From: an uncultured bacterium
GTDB lineage: Bacteria; Patescibacteriota; Saccharimonadia; Saccharimonadales; Saccharimonadaceae
NCBI GenBank assembly: GCA_938017895.1
Contig: CALIJI010000007.1
Location: 1-64,000 of the forward strand
Reading direction: 5' to 3'
Length of the DNA: 64,000 nucleotides
Positions 36,662-45,495 of the stretch are shown here, piece by piece. Under the pieces are notes generated by a model that did no database searches, was not told where the DNA came from, and saw nothing but the letters and a program-made list of their open reading frames with translations. The position numbers and the translations under genes are program-made. How positions within the stretch are numbered: the first letter of the stretch is position 1; each line of letters starts with the position of its first letter.

Positions 36662-36732
36662 AAAAAGAAAAATGCGACTCACTAAAGTCGCATATCTAAT
36701 TTTATTATAACACCTGGACATTATTTTTTCAA
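36662..36732 (-). promoter_or_regulatory. Promoter-hairpin element, unit 1 (lysis operon)
   Basis: Minus-strand TTGAAA (36727-36732), 17-base spacer, TATAAT (36704-36709), 10 bases, then hairpin ATGCGAC...GTCGCAT (36672-36693) and TTTTTCTTTTTG. The hairpin begins about 4 bases after the expected transcription start. It sits in the gap between the tail operon end and the XhlA-like gene. Confidence 0.75.
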
Positions 36733-36745
36733 TATATTCATCTAA

Positions 36746-38362
36746 TCAAAGCAGAATATCTCCACTGTCAAGCTTTGAAATATTGAGTGTAAACCATCTA
36801 CGATCTGGTATAACCTGTAGATATAATTCTTGCCTAAAATTCGCTCGCACGCCACCTTTAATCGTCACACCCAAAATCGCACAGTTAAAATCCTTGTTGA
36901 GCGATTCGACACTCACGCCTACCGTGTCGCCAACTTGCAGGTGTGGAACCATAAAGTTCGAAACTGAATATTGCTGATTCGGCTCGGCATAATTATCAAG
37001 AAAAGCCTCACCAATCCCGCGCAAACTTTCAAAATCTGTCATATCGGACGCCCACTGCAAGGTGCTAGTTCGCCCAGCCGTCGTTTCATATTCAAACGGC
37101 TCGCCCAGCATTCCTGTCGAACTATCCGGATTAATCCCGTATTTTTCAATACTTGGCGCGTTTTGAACGATGACTGGTGTTTCAGTGATTTCGTTAACGA
37201 TCGCACCATAGATCTCAGCATTTCCCAAATAAATCATCCGACCGCTGTTATTTTTAACCGTCAGCTTAAAGCTATCATAAAAATTCGTAAAAGTCTTCGT
37301 CACGCCAGTTGTGATTTCACTACCCGTCGCCTGAGCGTTCGCATAAAACTGAAAACTCCCATTCGCGTCTTTAACATATTTCAAATTCTCCAGCCCGCCT
37401 TCGTGCGACGGCTCAAACCAAAAATCTTTCGTCTTGCCGTTTTCGACCGCCCACTGACCGCCACGGTCTTGTTCTCTCATTTGATAAACCGTGCCAATTC
37501 CCGCTTCTCGCAAATACGAACTTTTCACTTTGACCATATTGATAATGTTGCTTTCCGAAATATTCAAATCCGTCAAGTTTGAATAATTAAACTCCCAGTT
37601 TCGCGGCGCCACATTCATCAAGCTCGAATTTTTCACAAACTTCAAAACACCATTTTCATCAGTATAAATCAACGCCGTTTCGTTGGTCGCTACCTCTTTG
37701 AATATCGCCGTCAGCTTTCGACCACGCGTCCATAAAAACGGATATTTTCGGCTCAAACTTGGGTCAATTTCATACTGGCCAACCCCAAAACCCTGTTCGC
37801 GCAACAAACTATCTAACACTTCGCTAATCGGCTTATTTTGAAAAAATGTCGTGTCAGTCTCTTTGCCAGCAAAATAAGTCATCGTGTCAAATGCTTCAAA
37901 TTCAACCGTGTTCTCAACCAAATTCAATTTTGGCGCACCCAAAAATCCAGTGAAAACATTCATCAATTCACCATTATAGCCAACCGCAATCTTTACCGGT
38001 CGCCCGGCCCGCACTAAGTCACCCAAACTACCTCCGCCAGGCGTAAATCTTCCACTGCCGTTTTTAAGAGTAATCCTCGCCGTCGCCATAATTACGCCCC
38101 AGCCATAATTACTTACCTTGCGCGATACTTCAAAGTTTTTAACAAATTTGCTCTCATTAGCATATTCGTATTTGTCATAAAGTGTATGAATTTCGGTTGC
38201 GCCTTGCAAAGTATCGTCACCGTCCAGCGTGCTTGTATCCAGTTCAAACCAGCCAGAATCTTGCCGAATCTCCTTATCCCAGCTAATCAATACTGCAAAT
38301 TCTGGCGACTTCACCGGCGATGCAGCTTCTCGTTTGAACCTTTCACTCACATTTTGTGCCAC
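36746..38362 (-). CDS. Phage tail-tip/baseplate hub-like protein
   Basis: 538 aa, GTG start after GGGAGGTG. Beta-rich, with an early charged block, a segment like tail-hub domains (VGYNGELMNVFTGFLGAPK at about 130; AVATNETALIYTDENGVLKF at about 225, abridged) and a C-terminal LQVGDTVGVSV stretch. Position after the tape measure and a short distal-tail gene suits the tail-associated hub that contacts the cell. No peptidase motif seen. Confidence 0.6.
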   Translation of the reverse strand: MAQNVSERFKREAASPVKSPEFAVLISWDKEIRQDSGWFELDTSTLDGDDTLQGATEIHTLYDKYEYANESKFVKNFEVSRKVSNYGWGVIMATARITLKNGSGRFTPGGGSLGDLVRAGRPVKIAVGYNGELMNVFTGFLGAPKLNLVENTVEFEAFDTMTYFAGKETDTTFFQNKPISEVLDSLLREQGFGVGQYEIDPSLSRKYPFLWTRGRKLTAIFKEVATNETALIYTDENGVLKFVKNSSLMNVAPRNWEFNYSNLTDLNISESNIINMVKVKSSYLREAGIGTVYQMREQDRGGQWAVENGKTKDFWFEPSHEGGLENLKYVKDANGSFQFYANAQATGSEITTGVTKTFTNFYDSFKLTVKNNSGRMIYLGNAEIYGAIVNEITETPVIVQNAPSIEKYGINPDSSTGMLGEPFEYETTAGRTSTLQWASDMTDFESLRGIGEAFLDNYAEPNQQYSVSNFMVPHLQVGDTVGVSVESLNKDFNCAILGVTIKGGVRANFRQELYLQVIPDRRWFTLNISKLDSGDILL

Positions 38363-38363
38363 A

Positions 38364-38705
38364 CTACACCTCCCGAATCGTTACAGTCAAAGGCAACAAC
38401 AGGCTTTGTCCTCGCAAATAATCGCCCTCATCAATATCAGTGATAATTCCTTCAAACTCCAACACCCCAGCATGAACAGTTCCATCATTAAAGAATTTCA
38501 CTGCTCCGCCAGCTTCCAGAGACTCAAAATACTGAACCAGTTCTGGCGTCGCCACGTCATAAATCAGCTTAACTCGATTTTTGGGCGTATATCTCTGGCG
38601 CTCCATCGTGCCGTTTATTGAATAGCTGTCAGTTTTAATTTTTTCAGGCTCGTCATTATAGCTATTTGGCATTTTTAAAATTTCAACATCATTAATCTTT
38701 ATCAT
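38364..38705 (-). CDS. Small tail protein (distal-tail/tail-tip position)
   Basis: 113 aa, beta-rich (KNRVKLIYDVATPELVQYF; LRGQSLLLPLTVTIREV). Its start overlaps the tape measure stop by 4 bases. By position it corresponds to a distal tail or tail-tip adaptor of siphophages. Sequence alone does not identify a family. Confidence 0.55.
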   Translation of the reverse strand: MIKINDVEILKMPNSYNDEPEKIKTDSYSINGTMERQRYTPKNRVKLIYDVATPELVQYFESLEAGGAVKFFNDGTVHAGVLEFEGIITDIDEGDYLRGQSLLLPLTVTIREV

Positions 38706-41146
38706 CGCATCGCTCCCATCTGTCCAATCGTCAAGCCTTGAGCTCGCAAGTTTCGATCAATAATTTTAGCAATTCGCACGCCGTCTTCATCGCTAAACTC
38801 TCGGCCAGAATTATCAACATTCACACTAATATTCAGCGTCACATTTTGCACACCACCACTTCCGCCGCGTTCAGCAATCTGACTCGCCAAATTCGAAATC
38901 CAGCCGGTGTTATTTTCAAGCGGCATCACCGCTTCTTTGCCAGCTTCACCAATCACGGCCAAAGTTGCGTTGTCCACCACACCACCCTTCGCTAGTAACG
39001 GAATTTTTGGAATATTTGGTTTCATCCCACCTAGCCCAGGCACCCAATCCGGAACCTTTACACTGTTAATACCACCAATAACGCCATTGATTAATTTAAT
39101 CACCCCATTAATCGGCAGCTTAATCAGCCCAACAATCGTGCCAAATATATTTCGCACACCATCAGCCAGACCTCGTAACCCCTGAGTAATCCCATTCCAC
39201 AGCCCAGCAAAAAACCTTGAAATCGGCTGGACCACATTATTATTAATCCAGTCGGTAATTGGCTTAATTACACCCATAAAGCCTTGAATAAATCCAGTCA
39301 CGCTGTTAACAACACCATTCCACAACCCAGAAAAGAACCCAGCAATCGGCGCAATAATGTTCGCATTAATCCATTCAACAATCGGAGTAATCGCCGCTAC
39401 CACGCCGTCAATAAACTCAGTCACGCCTGTCACTACACCATTCCATAAATCGACAAAGAATCCAATAATCCCACCAATAATCTCTCCGGCCGTCGATACA
39501 AAAGCGCCAATTCCTTCAACGACACCATTCCATAAATCGACAAAGAACTGCCCGACCGGCACAATTACATTATCCCAAATCCAGCCGACAAATCCGGCAA
39601 TAAGCATAATTGCGCCAGCTATCAAATTAAAAATACCTTCAGCAATCGTCGCCAAAACCGCCACTACGAAAATAAACAAACCGCTCACTACCCGCCAAAT
39701 CACATCAAACACTGGCGCCAAAAACGACATAACCCCATTCCACACATTAACAACCGTGTCAACTACAGCTACAACCGCACCGACAATCCCATTCCACACG
39801 TCAACAATAACTTTAACCACTTCGCCGACAACTTCAACCAAGCCATTCCATAGCCCGCCCAAAAATTCCATAAATCCTTGCCAGATTTGCTTGCCTATTT
39901 CAGTTTGGGTGAAGAACCAAGTCAAGGCCCCAACCACCGCCACGATCGCAATCACAATCCAGGTTATCGGGTTAGCAAGAAGGGCGGCCGCGAACCCCCA
40001 AGCTGCGCTCGCCGCAGTCATAAAGCCAGCTTTCGCCAAGCCCAGCCCAGCCACCAGTGCGTTCCACGCCCCTCCACCGAGCAACTTTAGGCCTTGAGTG
40101 ATTTTCAATGCCCCATTGACCGCTTTAATAGCCTTTGACAATTTATTAAAGCTATCAATCGCTTTTTCGGCAAAAGCTATCGTTTTTAATGTCAGCCAAA
40201 TAGAGCCAAGCGTAATCGACGCCGGAATCAAATTATCAATAATCGCATTCGCAACTTTAGTGATGGTTTCTTTATTTTCTTCAAGCCATTCAGTTGTTCG
40301 TTCGACTTTTTTTGACATATTATCAAACACGCCACCGGCCTTAATCTCGCCAGTCGCCGCATCTACGCCAATAATACTTAAGCCGACATTCGTTACAGCT
40401 TCTTCGAGGTTTCCCATTCGCCCAGCGTATGTTTCGGACTGTTTAATAGCGCCCTGAAACGCAAAATTTCCTTCGTCATTCGCCAGCGCCAAGGCCTCGC
40501 GCAAAATATCCGCGCTCACCGCACCTTTACTAAAAGCTTTATTTAAATCCTCAAGGCCGGTTCTCTTCTTAACCACATCTTCAAGAATCGGTCGCAAAGC
40601 ACCAATGTATGTCGACAAAATCTTCCAGTCCGAATATTCCAGCTTTCCTTTACCAAACGCCTGTGAAATCTGCAAGCTCATCATTCCGAGGTCGGCACCA
40701 GTTGCACCAGCAATATCGCCTAAATCTTGCATCAAGCTCGGCAAAGCTTCAACCGAAACACCCATCGACAAAAAGCTTTTTGCAGTATTTTGAATTTGCT
40801 CGTTCGTAAATGATGTCTTTTTCGCAAAGTCATACAATATCTGCATGACCTTATTCGATTGCTCAATCGACCCTGTCAGCGAGGTGAAGCTGGCTTTCAA
40901 GCTCTGCAATTCACTGGCGGATTTCATAAAGGCGTTTAAGCCAAAACTTCCACCGATCGCCACGGCACCAAGAGCCTTAATGCCGCCTGCGATTTTATTA
41001 GCCATACTATCTGCAGTTTTAGCAACCGAATCAAAGGTTGCTTTGTTTTTACTGGCAAAATCTTCCACTGTTTTAGCAGCAGACTTCATTACCGTCGAAA
41101 AATTCGAAGCATTCGCACTAATTTTAATCGTCAAACTTTGACTCAT
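38702..41146 (-). CDS. Phage tape measure protein
   Basis: 814 aa. The N-terminal 250 residues are helical with the tape measure pattern (LKASFTSLTGSIEQSNKVM and a conserved LSMGVSVEALP). The centre (about 360-700) is hydrophobic with imperfect repeats built on FFVDLWNGVVEGI / FFSGLWNGVVNSV. The C-terminus has the motif LAKGGVVDNATLAVIGEAGKEAVMP split around residue 735, typical of Gram-positive tape measures. It sets tail length and is ejected on infection. Start overlaps the chaperone frame (ATGA). Confidence 0.9.
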   Translation of the reverse strand: MSQSLTIKISANASNFSTVMKSAAKTVEDFASKNKATFDSVAKTADSMANKIAGGIKALGAVAIGGSFGLNAFMKSASELQSLKASFTSLTGSIEQSNKVMQILYDFAKKTSFTNEQIQNTAKSFLSMGVSVEALPSLMQDLGDIAGATGADLGMMSLQISQAFGKGKLEYSDWKILSTYIGALRPILEDVVKKRTGLEDLNKAFSKGAVSADILREALALANDEGNFAFQGAIKQSETYAGRMGNLEEAVTNVGLSIIGVDAATGEIKAGGVFDNMSKKVERTTEWLEENKETITKVANAIIDNLIPASITLGSIWLTLKTIAFAEKAIDSFNKLSKAIKAVNGALKITQGLKLLGGGAWNALVAGLGLAKAGFMTAASAAWGFAAALLANPITWIVIAIVAVVGALTWFFTQTEIGKQIWQGFMEFLGGLWNGLVEVVGEVVKVIVDVWNGIVGAVVAVVDTVVNVWNGVMSFLAPVFDVIWRVVSGLFIFVVAVLATIAEGIFNLIAGAIMLIAGFVGWIWDNVIVPVGQFFVDLWNGVVEGIGAFVSTAGEIIGGIIGFFVDLWNGVVTGVTEFIDGVVAAITPIVEWINANIIAPIAGFFSGLWNGVVNSVTGFIQGFMGVIKPITDWINNNVVQPISRFFAGLWNGITQGLRGLADGVRNIFGTIVGLIKLPINGVIKLINGVIGGINSVKVPDWVPGLGGMKPNIPKIPLLAKGGVVDNATLAVIGEAGKEAVMPLENNTGWISNLASQIAERGGSGGVQNVTLNISVNVDNSGREFSDEDGVRIAKIIDRNLRAQGLTIGQMGAMR

Positions 41147-41699
41147 CTCCTTTTTCGCTCCAACTCTTTCATTTTCGATTTTTCAATCTTAGCGTTAATA
41201 TTCTTCATCATCATAATCGCTTGCGTAAAATCCTCCGGCTGGTCTTGATATTCTTGCCAAGTCCAGCCAAAGTCTTCACAAATCATTGCGATCTGAAACA
41301 TTTCGGGGATTTCTCCACCACCATTTTTCGCCGCTTGCTCGTATTTTCGAGCGTCAGCAGCTATTTGTCTAAATTTGCGTCAGCCTTCTGCACAACTTCT
41401 TGAACAGCTTGAGAAATCTTCTCATAATCTTCTTCAAATTCGCTATCCATCAAAGCATCAAACGGATTTTCAGTATTTCCGCAATAATCCACCAAAAAAA
41501 TCTCAATTTGTGAATCCACCAAATCCGTCAACGCTTGTCCAGAAATCGTCAACTCAAACCCTTCGCGCAAGTCTTTCGCAACATATTCTTTGCCGGCAAA
41601 CATCGCGCGTCGAATTCGACTGCGATCTCGATTCTTCAAAAAGTTGCGAACCACCGCATACCGTCCATCAGCCAAATCAATTTTTATACTTCTACTCAT
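41143..41699 (-). CDS. Tail assembly chaperone, -1 frameshift product (gpGT-like)
   Basis: About 185 aa made by a -1 shift near the end of the 112-aa frame. The second frame is open from before the slippery site to TGA at 41143 and reads AADARKYEQAAKNGGGEIPE...ELERKRR, with no start codon of its own at the join. Located right before the tape measure, as in lambda and many siphophages, where G and GT fold the tape measure. The short frame is listed separately. Confidence 0.85.
41361..41699 (-). CDS. Tail assembly chaperone, short form (gpG-like)
   Basis: 112 aa from ATG 41699, acidic and helical (VVQKADANLDK at the end). Stops at TAG 41361. The last ten codons contain the slippery sequence, so a fraction of ribosomes should shift into the second frame. 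Two-form expression is the signature of this gene position in long-tailed phages. Confidence 0.85.
   Translation of the reverse strand: MSRSIKIDLADGRYAVVRNFLKNRDRSRIRRAMFAGKEYVAKDLREGFELTISGQALTDLVDSQIEIFLVDYCGNTENPFDALMDSEFEEDYEKISQAVQEVVQKADANLDK
41370..41376 (-). promoter_or_regulatory. Slippery heptamer A-AAT-TTA for -1 frameshifting
   Basis: On the minus strand the zero frame is GCA AAT TTA GAC; A AAT TTA fits the X XXY YYZ rule in the right phase, and slipping gives AAA TTT in the second frame. The zero-frame stop follows 7 bases later. The same heptamer occurs at 61605-61611. Confidence 0.8.
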
Positions 41700-41725
41700 C
41701 TTTTACTCGCTTTCTTCTTTCAAAA

Positions 41726-42706
41726 TTAATATGTAAATCCGTTCACTAATTCCGCTTCGATAGTTTTCTTGGTTTTAACATCAAATAAAACTTCAAAGCT
41801 GATCGACTCGGTCGCAATATCACTCAAACCATAGCTTGGGTTCCAGCCAGTGATTCCAGCTTTTCCAGCGGTGATTTTCAAACTAGTCGGTGTTTTAGTG
41901 CCAACTTTGTTTTTGTCGTCAATCATCGCAAATTCAAAGGCAAAGCTTTCGCCAGTTGCGGCCATATCTTGGAATTTAGTGTCGCGAATCGTCTTCTCAA
42001 AGCTTCCGCTAATTTCAAAGTCCATGTTATAAATATCAACCACATCACCTTTACCAAAGTCAGTCTTCAAGTTTTTCTTAAATTCAAGTGAAAAACTCGT
42101 GGCTTTCACTGCTTGCGCGCTGGCAAGACCTGCCGCATTTTCAGCAATTTTCAAATCAAAGTGTTTTGGCAAGAATTCTGGTTCGTCAATATAACCCGCC
42201 ACGATTTCATTACTCTCAACTCGCACACCTTTCTTCGACTTAAACGACATTTCAATTTTTGGGTAATCATCAGCCGACCAGTTAATTTTGAAGCTTTCGA
42301 GCATCGCATAGCTATATTTCTTCGCTTCAATCGCGTTTTTAATCGCCAAAGTTCCCGACAAGTGAGTGTTCGACTCCGAAAGCGTAAAGGTGTGCTGTTT
42401 TGCGTTCGTGTCGCCAGTCACGCCAGCTGTTGTCGCTTTTTGACCAAATACCAACGCAAGCCAATAATAAAGTCCTTTCACAAACATTTTGCCGCTGATT
42501 GAGCCTTCACCACTAATGTTCATCACATCAATCGAGTTGTGTTTAACGATTGTGTTATAAGCCGACTCGTTATTTTTCGTTTCAATATTGTCCTTGAAAC
42601 TAAAATCAAGGTGTGGATAAAAATAATCTGGGCTTTTAGCTGTGCCGCGTGTAGTTTCGAGGCCGATTCCAACCGCAATTTTTCGTCCAACGATCGCATT
42701 TTCCAT
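41726..42706 (-). CDS. Major tail tube protein
   Basis: 326 aa, beta-rich, with Gly/Thr/Ser-rich strands (ISGEGSISGKMFVKGLYYW near residue 65; LKIAENAAGL). Size, position between neck and chaperone genes, and being first gene after promoter-hairpin unit 2 all fit the abundant tail tube subunit. The C-terminal third may be an added Ig-like domain, not certain. Confidence 0.72.
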   Translation of the reverse strand: MENAIVGRKIAVGIGLETTRGTAKSPDYFYPHLDFSFKDNIETKNNESAYNTIVKHNSIDVMNISGEGSISGKMFVKGLYYWLALVFGQKATTAGVTGDTNAKQHTFTLSESNTHLSGTLAIKNAIEAKKYSYAMLESFKINWSADDYPKIEMSFKSKKGVRVESNEIVAGYIDEPEFLPKHFDLKIAENAAGLASAQAVKATSFSLEFKKNLKTDFGKGDVVDIYNMDFEISGSFEKTIRDTKFQDMAATGESFAFEFAMIDDKNKVGTKTPTSLKITAGKAGITGWNPSYGLSDIATESISFEVLFDVKTKKTIEAELVNGFTY

Positions 42707-42771
42707 TTTTCGATTCCTTTCTTAAAATTAAAAAAACGACCCGTCAAGAGCCGTTAATCTCAAATTTTTCG

Positions 42772-42843
42772 CAAAAAGAAAATGCGACCCCTACAAGTCG
42801 CATATTGTAATTTAATTATATCATTTTAGACAGAGTTTTTCAA
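42772..42843 (-). promoter_or_regulatory. Promoter-hairpin element, unit 2 (tail operon)
   Basis: Minus-strand TTGAAA (42838-42843), 17-base spacer, TATAAT (42815-42820), 11 bases, hairpin ATGCGAC...GTCGCAT (42782-42803), then TTTTCTTTTTG. The -35 box overlaps the stop codon of the HNH gene. It drives tail tube, chaperone, tape measure and tail tip genes. Confidence 0.78.
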
Positions 42844-43799
42844 GCTATTTTTGAACCCTTCGAACGATTACATTTCCAGCAAAGCGTTTGCAAATTATCT
42901 TCAGAGGTTAAACCGCCTTTCGAAACTGGCATAATATGGTCAATTTCGAGCAATAAATTCGGCTCTCGCTCCAAGTTATTGCCACATTTTTTACAAGTAT
43001 AATTATCCCGTTGTTTAATCTTCTCTCGCAAAGCAGAGGTCATCAACGCGCGCTGGCCAGCGGCACTTTTTCTGAATTTAATAATTCCACCCAGATATTC
43101 AATTAAGCTATTTAGTATCTTCGTATTTAAGTGTAGAGTAGATTCTTGGCTGGAATTTCCCCCGGGCGAAATATACCTAAACTTATATATCGGAACATAG
43201 GTATCCTTAAATTCGACTGGCTCAAACCCTAATTCTTTTGCAAATTTATCTTTTCGAGTCATCTTAAAGATAAACGGTGCTCGCTTACCGACGACCTCCA
43301 GAATCTTCGCGCGTTTATCTAAAAGAATCGAGATACCTTGCTCAACCGCCGAAAAGTCGTTTAAAGTCTTTTCAAACACCGCCAAACTTTCTTCATTTTG
43401 CGGAATATTAAAATACTTAAACAGGTATTTAAACGGTTGATTTTGTGCATTTCTCAAAACTGTTAACGAACAATCATATGTGTAATTGCTTGATTCATAG
43501 TCTTTCAGCGCTGGCTTCTTAAAATTCCATGGGCTTGTATTTTTGTTTTCAGCCACTCCATAATTAGTCTTATCAAACCCAACATACGCCATTTTCAAAG
43601 ATTCGATATGATCGTTCATTTCGTTGCACTCATCAACATGTCGAGCAACTTTCTTTTTTAGATCAAGAAACTTATCGCTCTTAAAATAAAAGTATTCCCA
43701 AATATAATACGGAACAGTCAACGCTTTCAGAAACACCCAAAAAGCCAAAATAATCAAAATAATAGGAAAGCCAATCAATATTGCTATCAAATATCCCAC
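42840..43799 (-). CDS. Membrane-anchored HNH endonuclease-like protein (probable moron)
   Basis: 319 aa, GTG start after CGAGGT. One strong N-terminal membrane segment (residues 3-37, IAILIGFPIILIILAFWVFL), a middle region of unknown fold, and a C-terminal HNH nuclease domain with zinc cysteines CKKC and CWKC around EIDHIMPVSKGG. It is inserted between neck and tail tube genes and has its own consensus promoter, so it is probably expressed in the lysogen. A nuclease held at the membrane could attack incoming DNA; that role is inference. Confidence 0.78.
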   Translation of the reverse strand: MGYLIAILIGFPIILIILAFWVFLKALTVPYYIWEYFYFKSDKFLDLKKKVARHVDECNEMNDHIESLKMAYVGFDKTNYGVAENKNTSPWNFKKPALKDYESSNYTYDCSLTVLRNAQNQPFKYLFKYFNIPQNEESLAVFEKTLNDFSAVEQGISILLDKRAKILEVVGKRAPFIFKMTRKDKFAKELGFEPVEFKDTYVPIYKFRYISPGGNSSQESTLHLNTKILNSLIEYLGGIIKFRKSAAGQRALMTSALREKIKQRDNYTCKKCGNNLEREPNLLLEIDHIMPVSKGGLTSEDNLQTLCWKCNRSKGSKIA

Positions 43800-43835
43800 A
43801 ACAAACCTCGTATAATTAACAATAATTTTGCCTTA

Positions 43836-43864
43836 ATTATAGAGCTTGTGATTATTCCTGTCAA
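43836..43864 (-). promoter_or_regulatory. Consensus promoter of the HNH gene
   Basis: Perfect TTGACA, 17 bases, perfect TATAAT on the minus strand. It lacks the downstream hairpin found at the other late promoters. The leader is about 30 bases with a ribosome site. Confidence 0.8.
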
Positions 43865-43867
43865 GCC

Positions 43868-44371
43868 TTACACCGCCTGCCTATGCGTCACCCAAAACTC
43901 CAAACTCGCCGTTCGCACAAAAACTTCTTCGCCGAGCTGCGCCAAATCATAGCTCACTTCAACGCCTTCGCCAATATTAAATGCTAATCGCTCGCCGTTT
44001 AAACCAGCATCTTGATTTTTGATCAAAATCCCCAGGATCGAATCGTCCAACAATCGAAATTTTTCATCTCGCCCACACATAATCCTGTTCAGCGTGCCGT
44101 GGCTATTCGCTTGTTTGTTTCTCCCGCCCAAATCACGCGTCAAATCTACCGCCACCGTGACTCGCACCAACGCTCGCGTTTCGATTTCAAACGCTGAACT
44201 GTCCGCCACCTGCTGGCTTCGAAACTCCACAAAGCAAATCGGCAACTCGCTTTTCGCCACGCTCAAAGGCTCGCCCAAATAATAGCGGTTCTTCAATTCT
44301 TTCGCGCCATTCTCATTTAGTAAGTCTCGAATCTTCTTCAAGATCGGGTCTTGATAATTGTTATTGTTCAT
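43868..44371 (-). CDS. Neck protein (tail terminator-like)
   Basis: 167 aa alpha/beta protein (FVEFRSQQVADSSAFEIETR, abridged; VRVTVAVDLTRDL). Lies after the gpG-like gene with a one-base overlap and before the tail tube, which is where siphophage tail terminator proteins are encoded. No decisive motif. Confidence 0.55.
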   Translation of the reverse strand: MNNNNYQDPILKKIRDLLNENGAKELKNRYYLGEPLSVAKSELPICFVEFRSQQVADSSAFEIETRALVRVTVAVDLTRDLGGRNKQANSHGTLNRIMCGRDEKFRLLDDSILGILIKNQDAGLNGERLAFNIGEGVEVSYDLAQLGEEVFVRTASLEFWVTHRQAV

Positions 44372-44784
44372 TATTTCTCCTCTACCAAATATTTTTGAAT
44401 TGTTTGCCTGAGTTCGTCATAATCAACTTGTCGCACGCCCCACATTTTGCGTTTTGGCAATTTTCGTGTGCCGAGCTGATGAAAGCGAAAATACTTCGTG
44501 TCGTTACTTACCGTCAGCGAATCTTTATCAACCGCACCTTTGAATCCGTGTCGCATTCGCCCAGTTTTGCGCAAAATTCGCCACGGATAACTCTTTTTTC
44601 GGGCTTTCCACGCGCCGAACCCGCCACCACCGCGCTCAAAATTCGCATCAATCTGCTTCAAATAATAACCTCGAAACTCCGTAAAAGGTTTTCGCAAATC
44701 GTCCGCCTTCTTCCAGCGATTAGCAAAGTCGCGAACAATCGCTTTATCACCTTCAGTGCTCATTTCGATTCGAATTAACGACAT
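44371..44784 (-). CDS. Phage virion morphogenesis protein (Mu gpG/HK97 gp10-like)
   Basis: 137 aa, basic. Contains the family pattern WKARKKSYPWRILRKTGRMR followed by a beta hairpin and YFRFHQLGTRKLPKRKMWG, as in Mu gpG-like tail completion/morphogenesis proteins. Likely joins head and tail. Start overlaps the preceding gene by 10 bases. Confidence 0.75.
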   Translation of the reverse strand: MSLIRIEMSTEGDKAIVRDFANRWKKADDLRKPFTEFRGYYLKQIDANFERGGGGFGAWKARKKSYPWRILRKTGRMRHGFKGAVDKDSLTVSNDTKYFRFHQLGTRKLPKRKMWGVRQVDYDELRQTIQKYLVEEK

Positions 44785-45401
44785 CGTCCTCTCTTTTCGA
44801 ACAAATCCACGCCTTCAACAATTTCAAAATCGCCGTTCAAATCTTCATCATCTTGTAGTTTCGCCAGGCGGACAAATTCAGCTTTTGCCAACTTGATTTT
44901 CGCATAACCATCTTTGCTACCATTTTCAAAATCCTGATTAAAACCATAATCTCGAATTTGTAATTTCCCAGCTGCATACAGCCGCACGCCATATCTCACC
45001 GCGTCCAAATTTCGCTCAACAAATCCAGCGTTCAATATCATTTTTAGCTCCGCCACCACTTCATTCCGCACTCGTTCCACCAAGCTTCGATTCACGCTCG
45101 AATAACTATAAAGCACGCGCACTTCTGCTGACTCGCCAAGCTTTTTGCTCAATACTACTCGCCCATTTTCTTCGTCAATATTCGCCACTTCGACGCTTTC
45201 ACCGTTCGCCAACACTACCACATCCTCAAAGTCGACAATATCGTTATAATTTCGATCAGCCAGCGGAGCGTCGGCCAGAATAATCACTTTACCATCTCGA
45301 ATCTCTGGATTTTCGACAGTTTGACGGTGAATCAAGCCAGCTTCTTCTAAAATAGCTTGAACGCTTTCGATTTTATCAATATTTTTCAAAATTTCTTCCA
45401 T
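44775..45401 (-). CDS. Head-tail connector protein
   Basis: 208 aa from ATG 45401, which has AAAGAGG at the right distance; a longer frame would run back into the capsid gene and is rejected. Composition is alpha/beta with strands around residues 40-110 and a helical block at 120-170 (VERVRNEVVAELKMILNAGF). Position after the capsid and before the gpG-like gene suggests a connector/adaptor. No named family assigned. Confidence 0.6.
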   Translation of the reverse strand: MEEILKNIDKIESVQAILEEAGLIHRQTVENPEIRDGKVIILADAPLADRNYNDIVDFEDVVVLANGESVEVANIDEENGRVVLSKKLGESAEVRVLYSYSSVNRSLVERVRNEVVAELKMILNAGFVERNLDAVRYGVRLYAAGKLQIRDYGFNQDFENGSKDGYAKIKLAKAEFVRLAKLQDDEDLNGDFEIVEGVDLFEKRGRCR

Positions 45402-45495
45402 AAAACCTCTTTCTTTTCGTTGATTAGCAGATGTCGACGCAAGGTTGCGAGTAAAACACTCCTTGCGCCAGCACCCGCCAATCAGCGGGTTAAAA

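Noticed and set aside
36971..37582. 203-aa plus-strand frame opposite the tail hub gene
   Set aside because: No ribosome site or motif; opposite a late phage gene in a fully minus-strand operon.
39357..40097. 246-aa plus-strand frame inside the tape measure gene
   Set aside because: Low-complexity Thr/Pro/Ile composition, no ribosome site, and it is the mirror of the hydrophobic repeats of a clearly real minus-strand gene.
38702..41146. CRISPR-like or tandem DNA repeats in the tape measure centre
   Set aside because: The repeats are imperfect at DNA level and reflect protein-level repetition; no spacer-repeat pattern or cas gene anywhere in the window.
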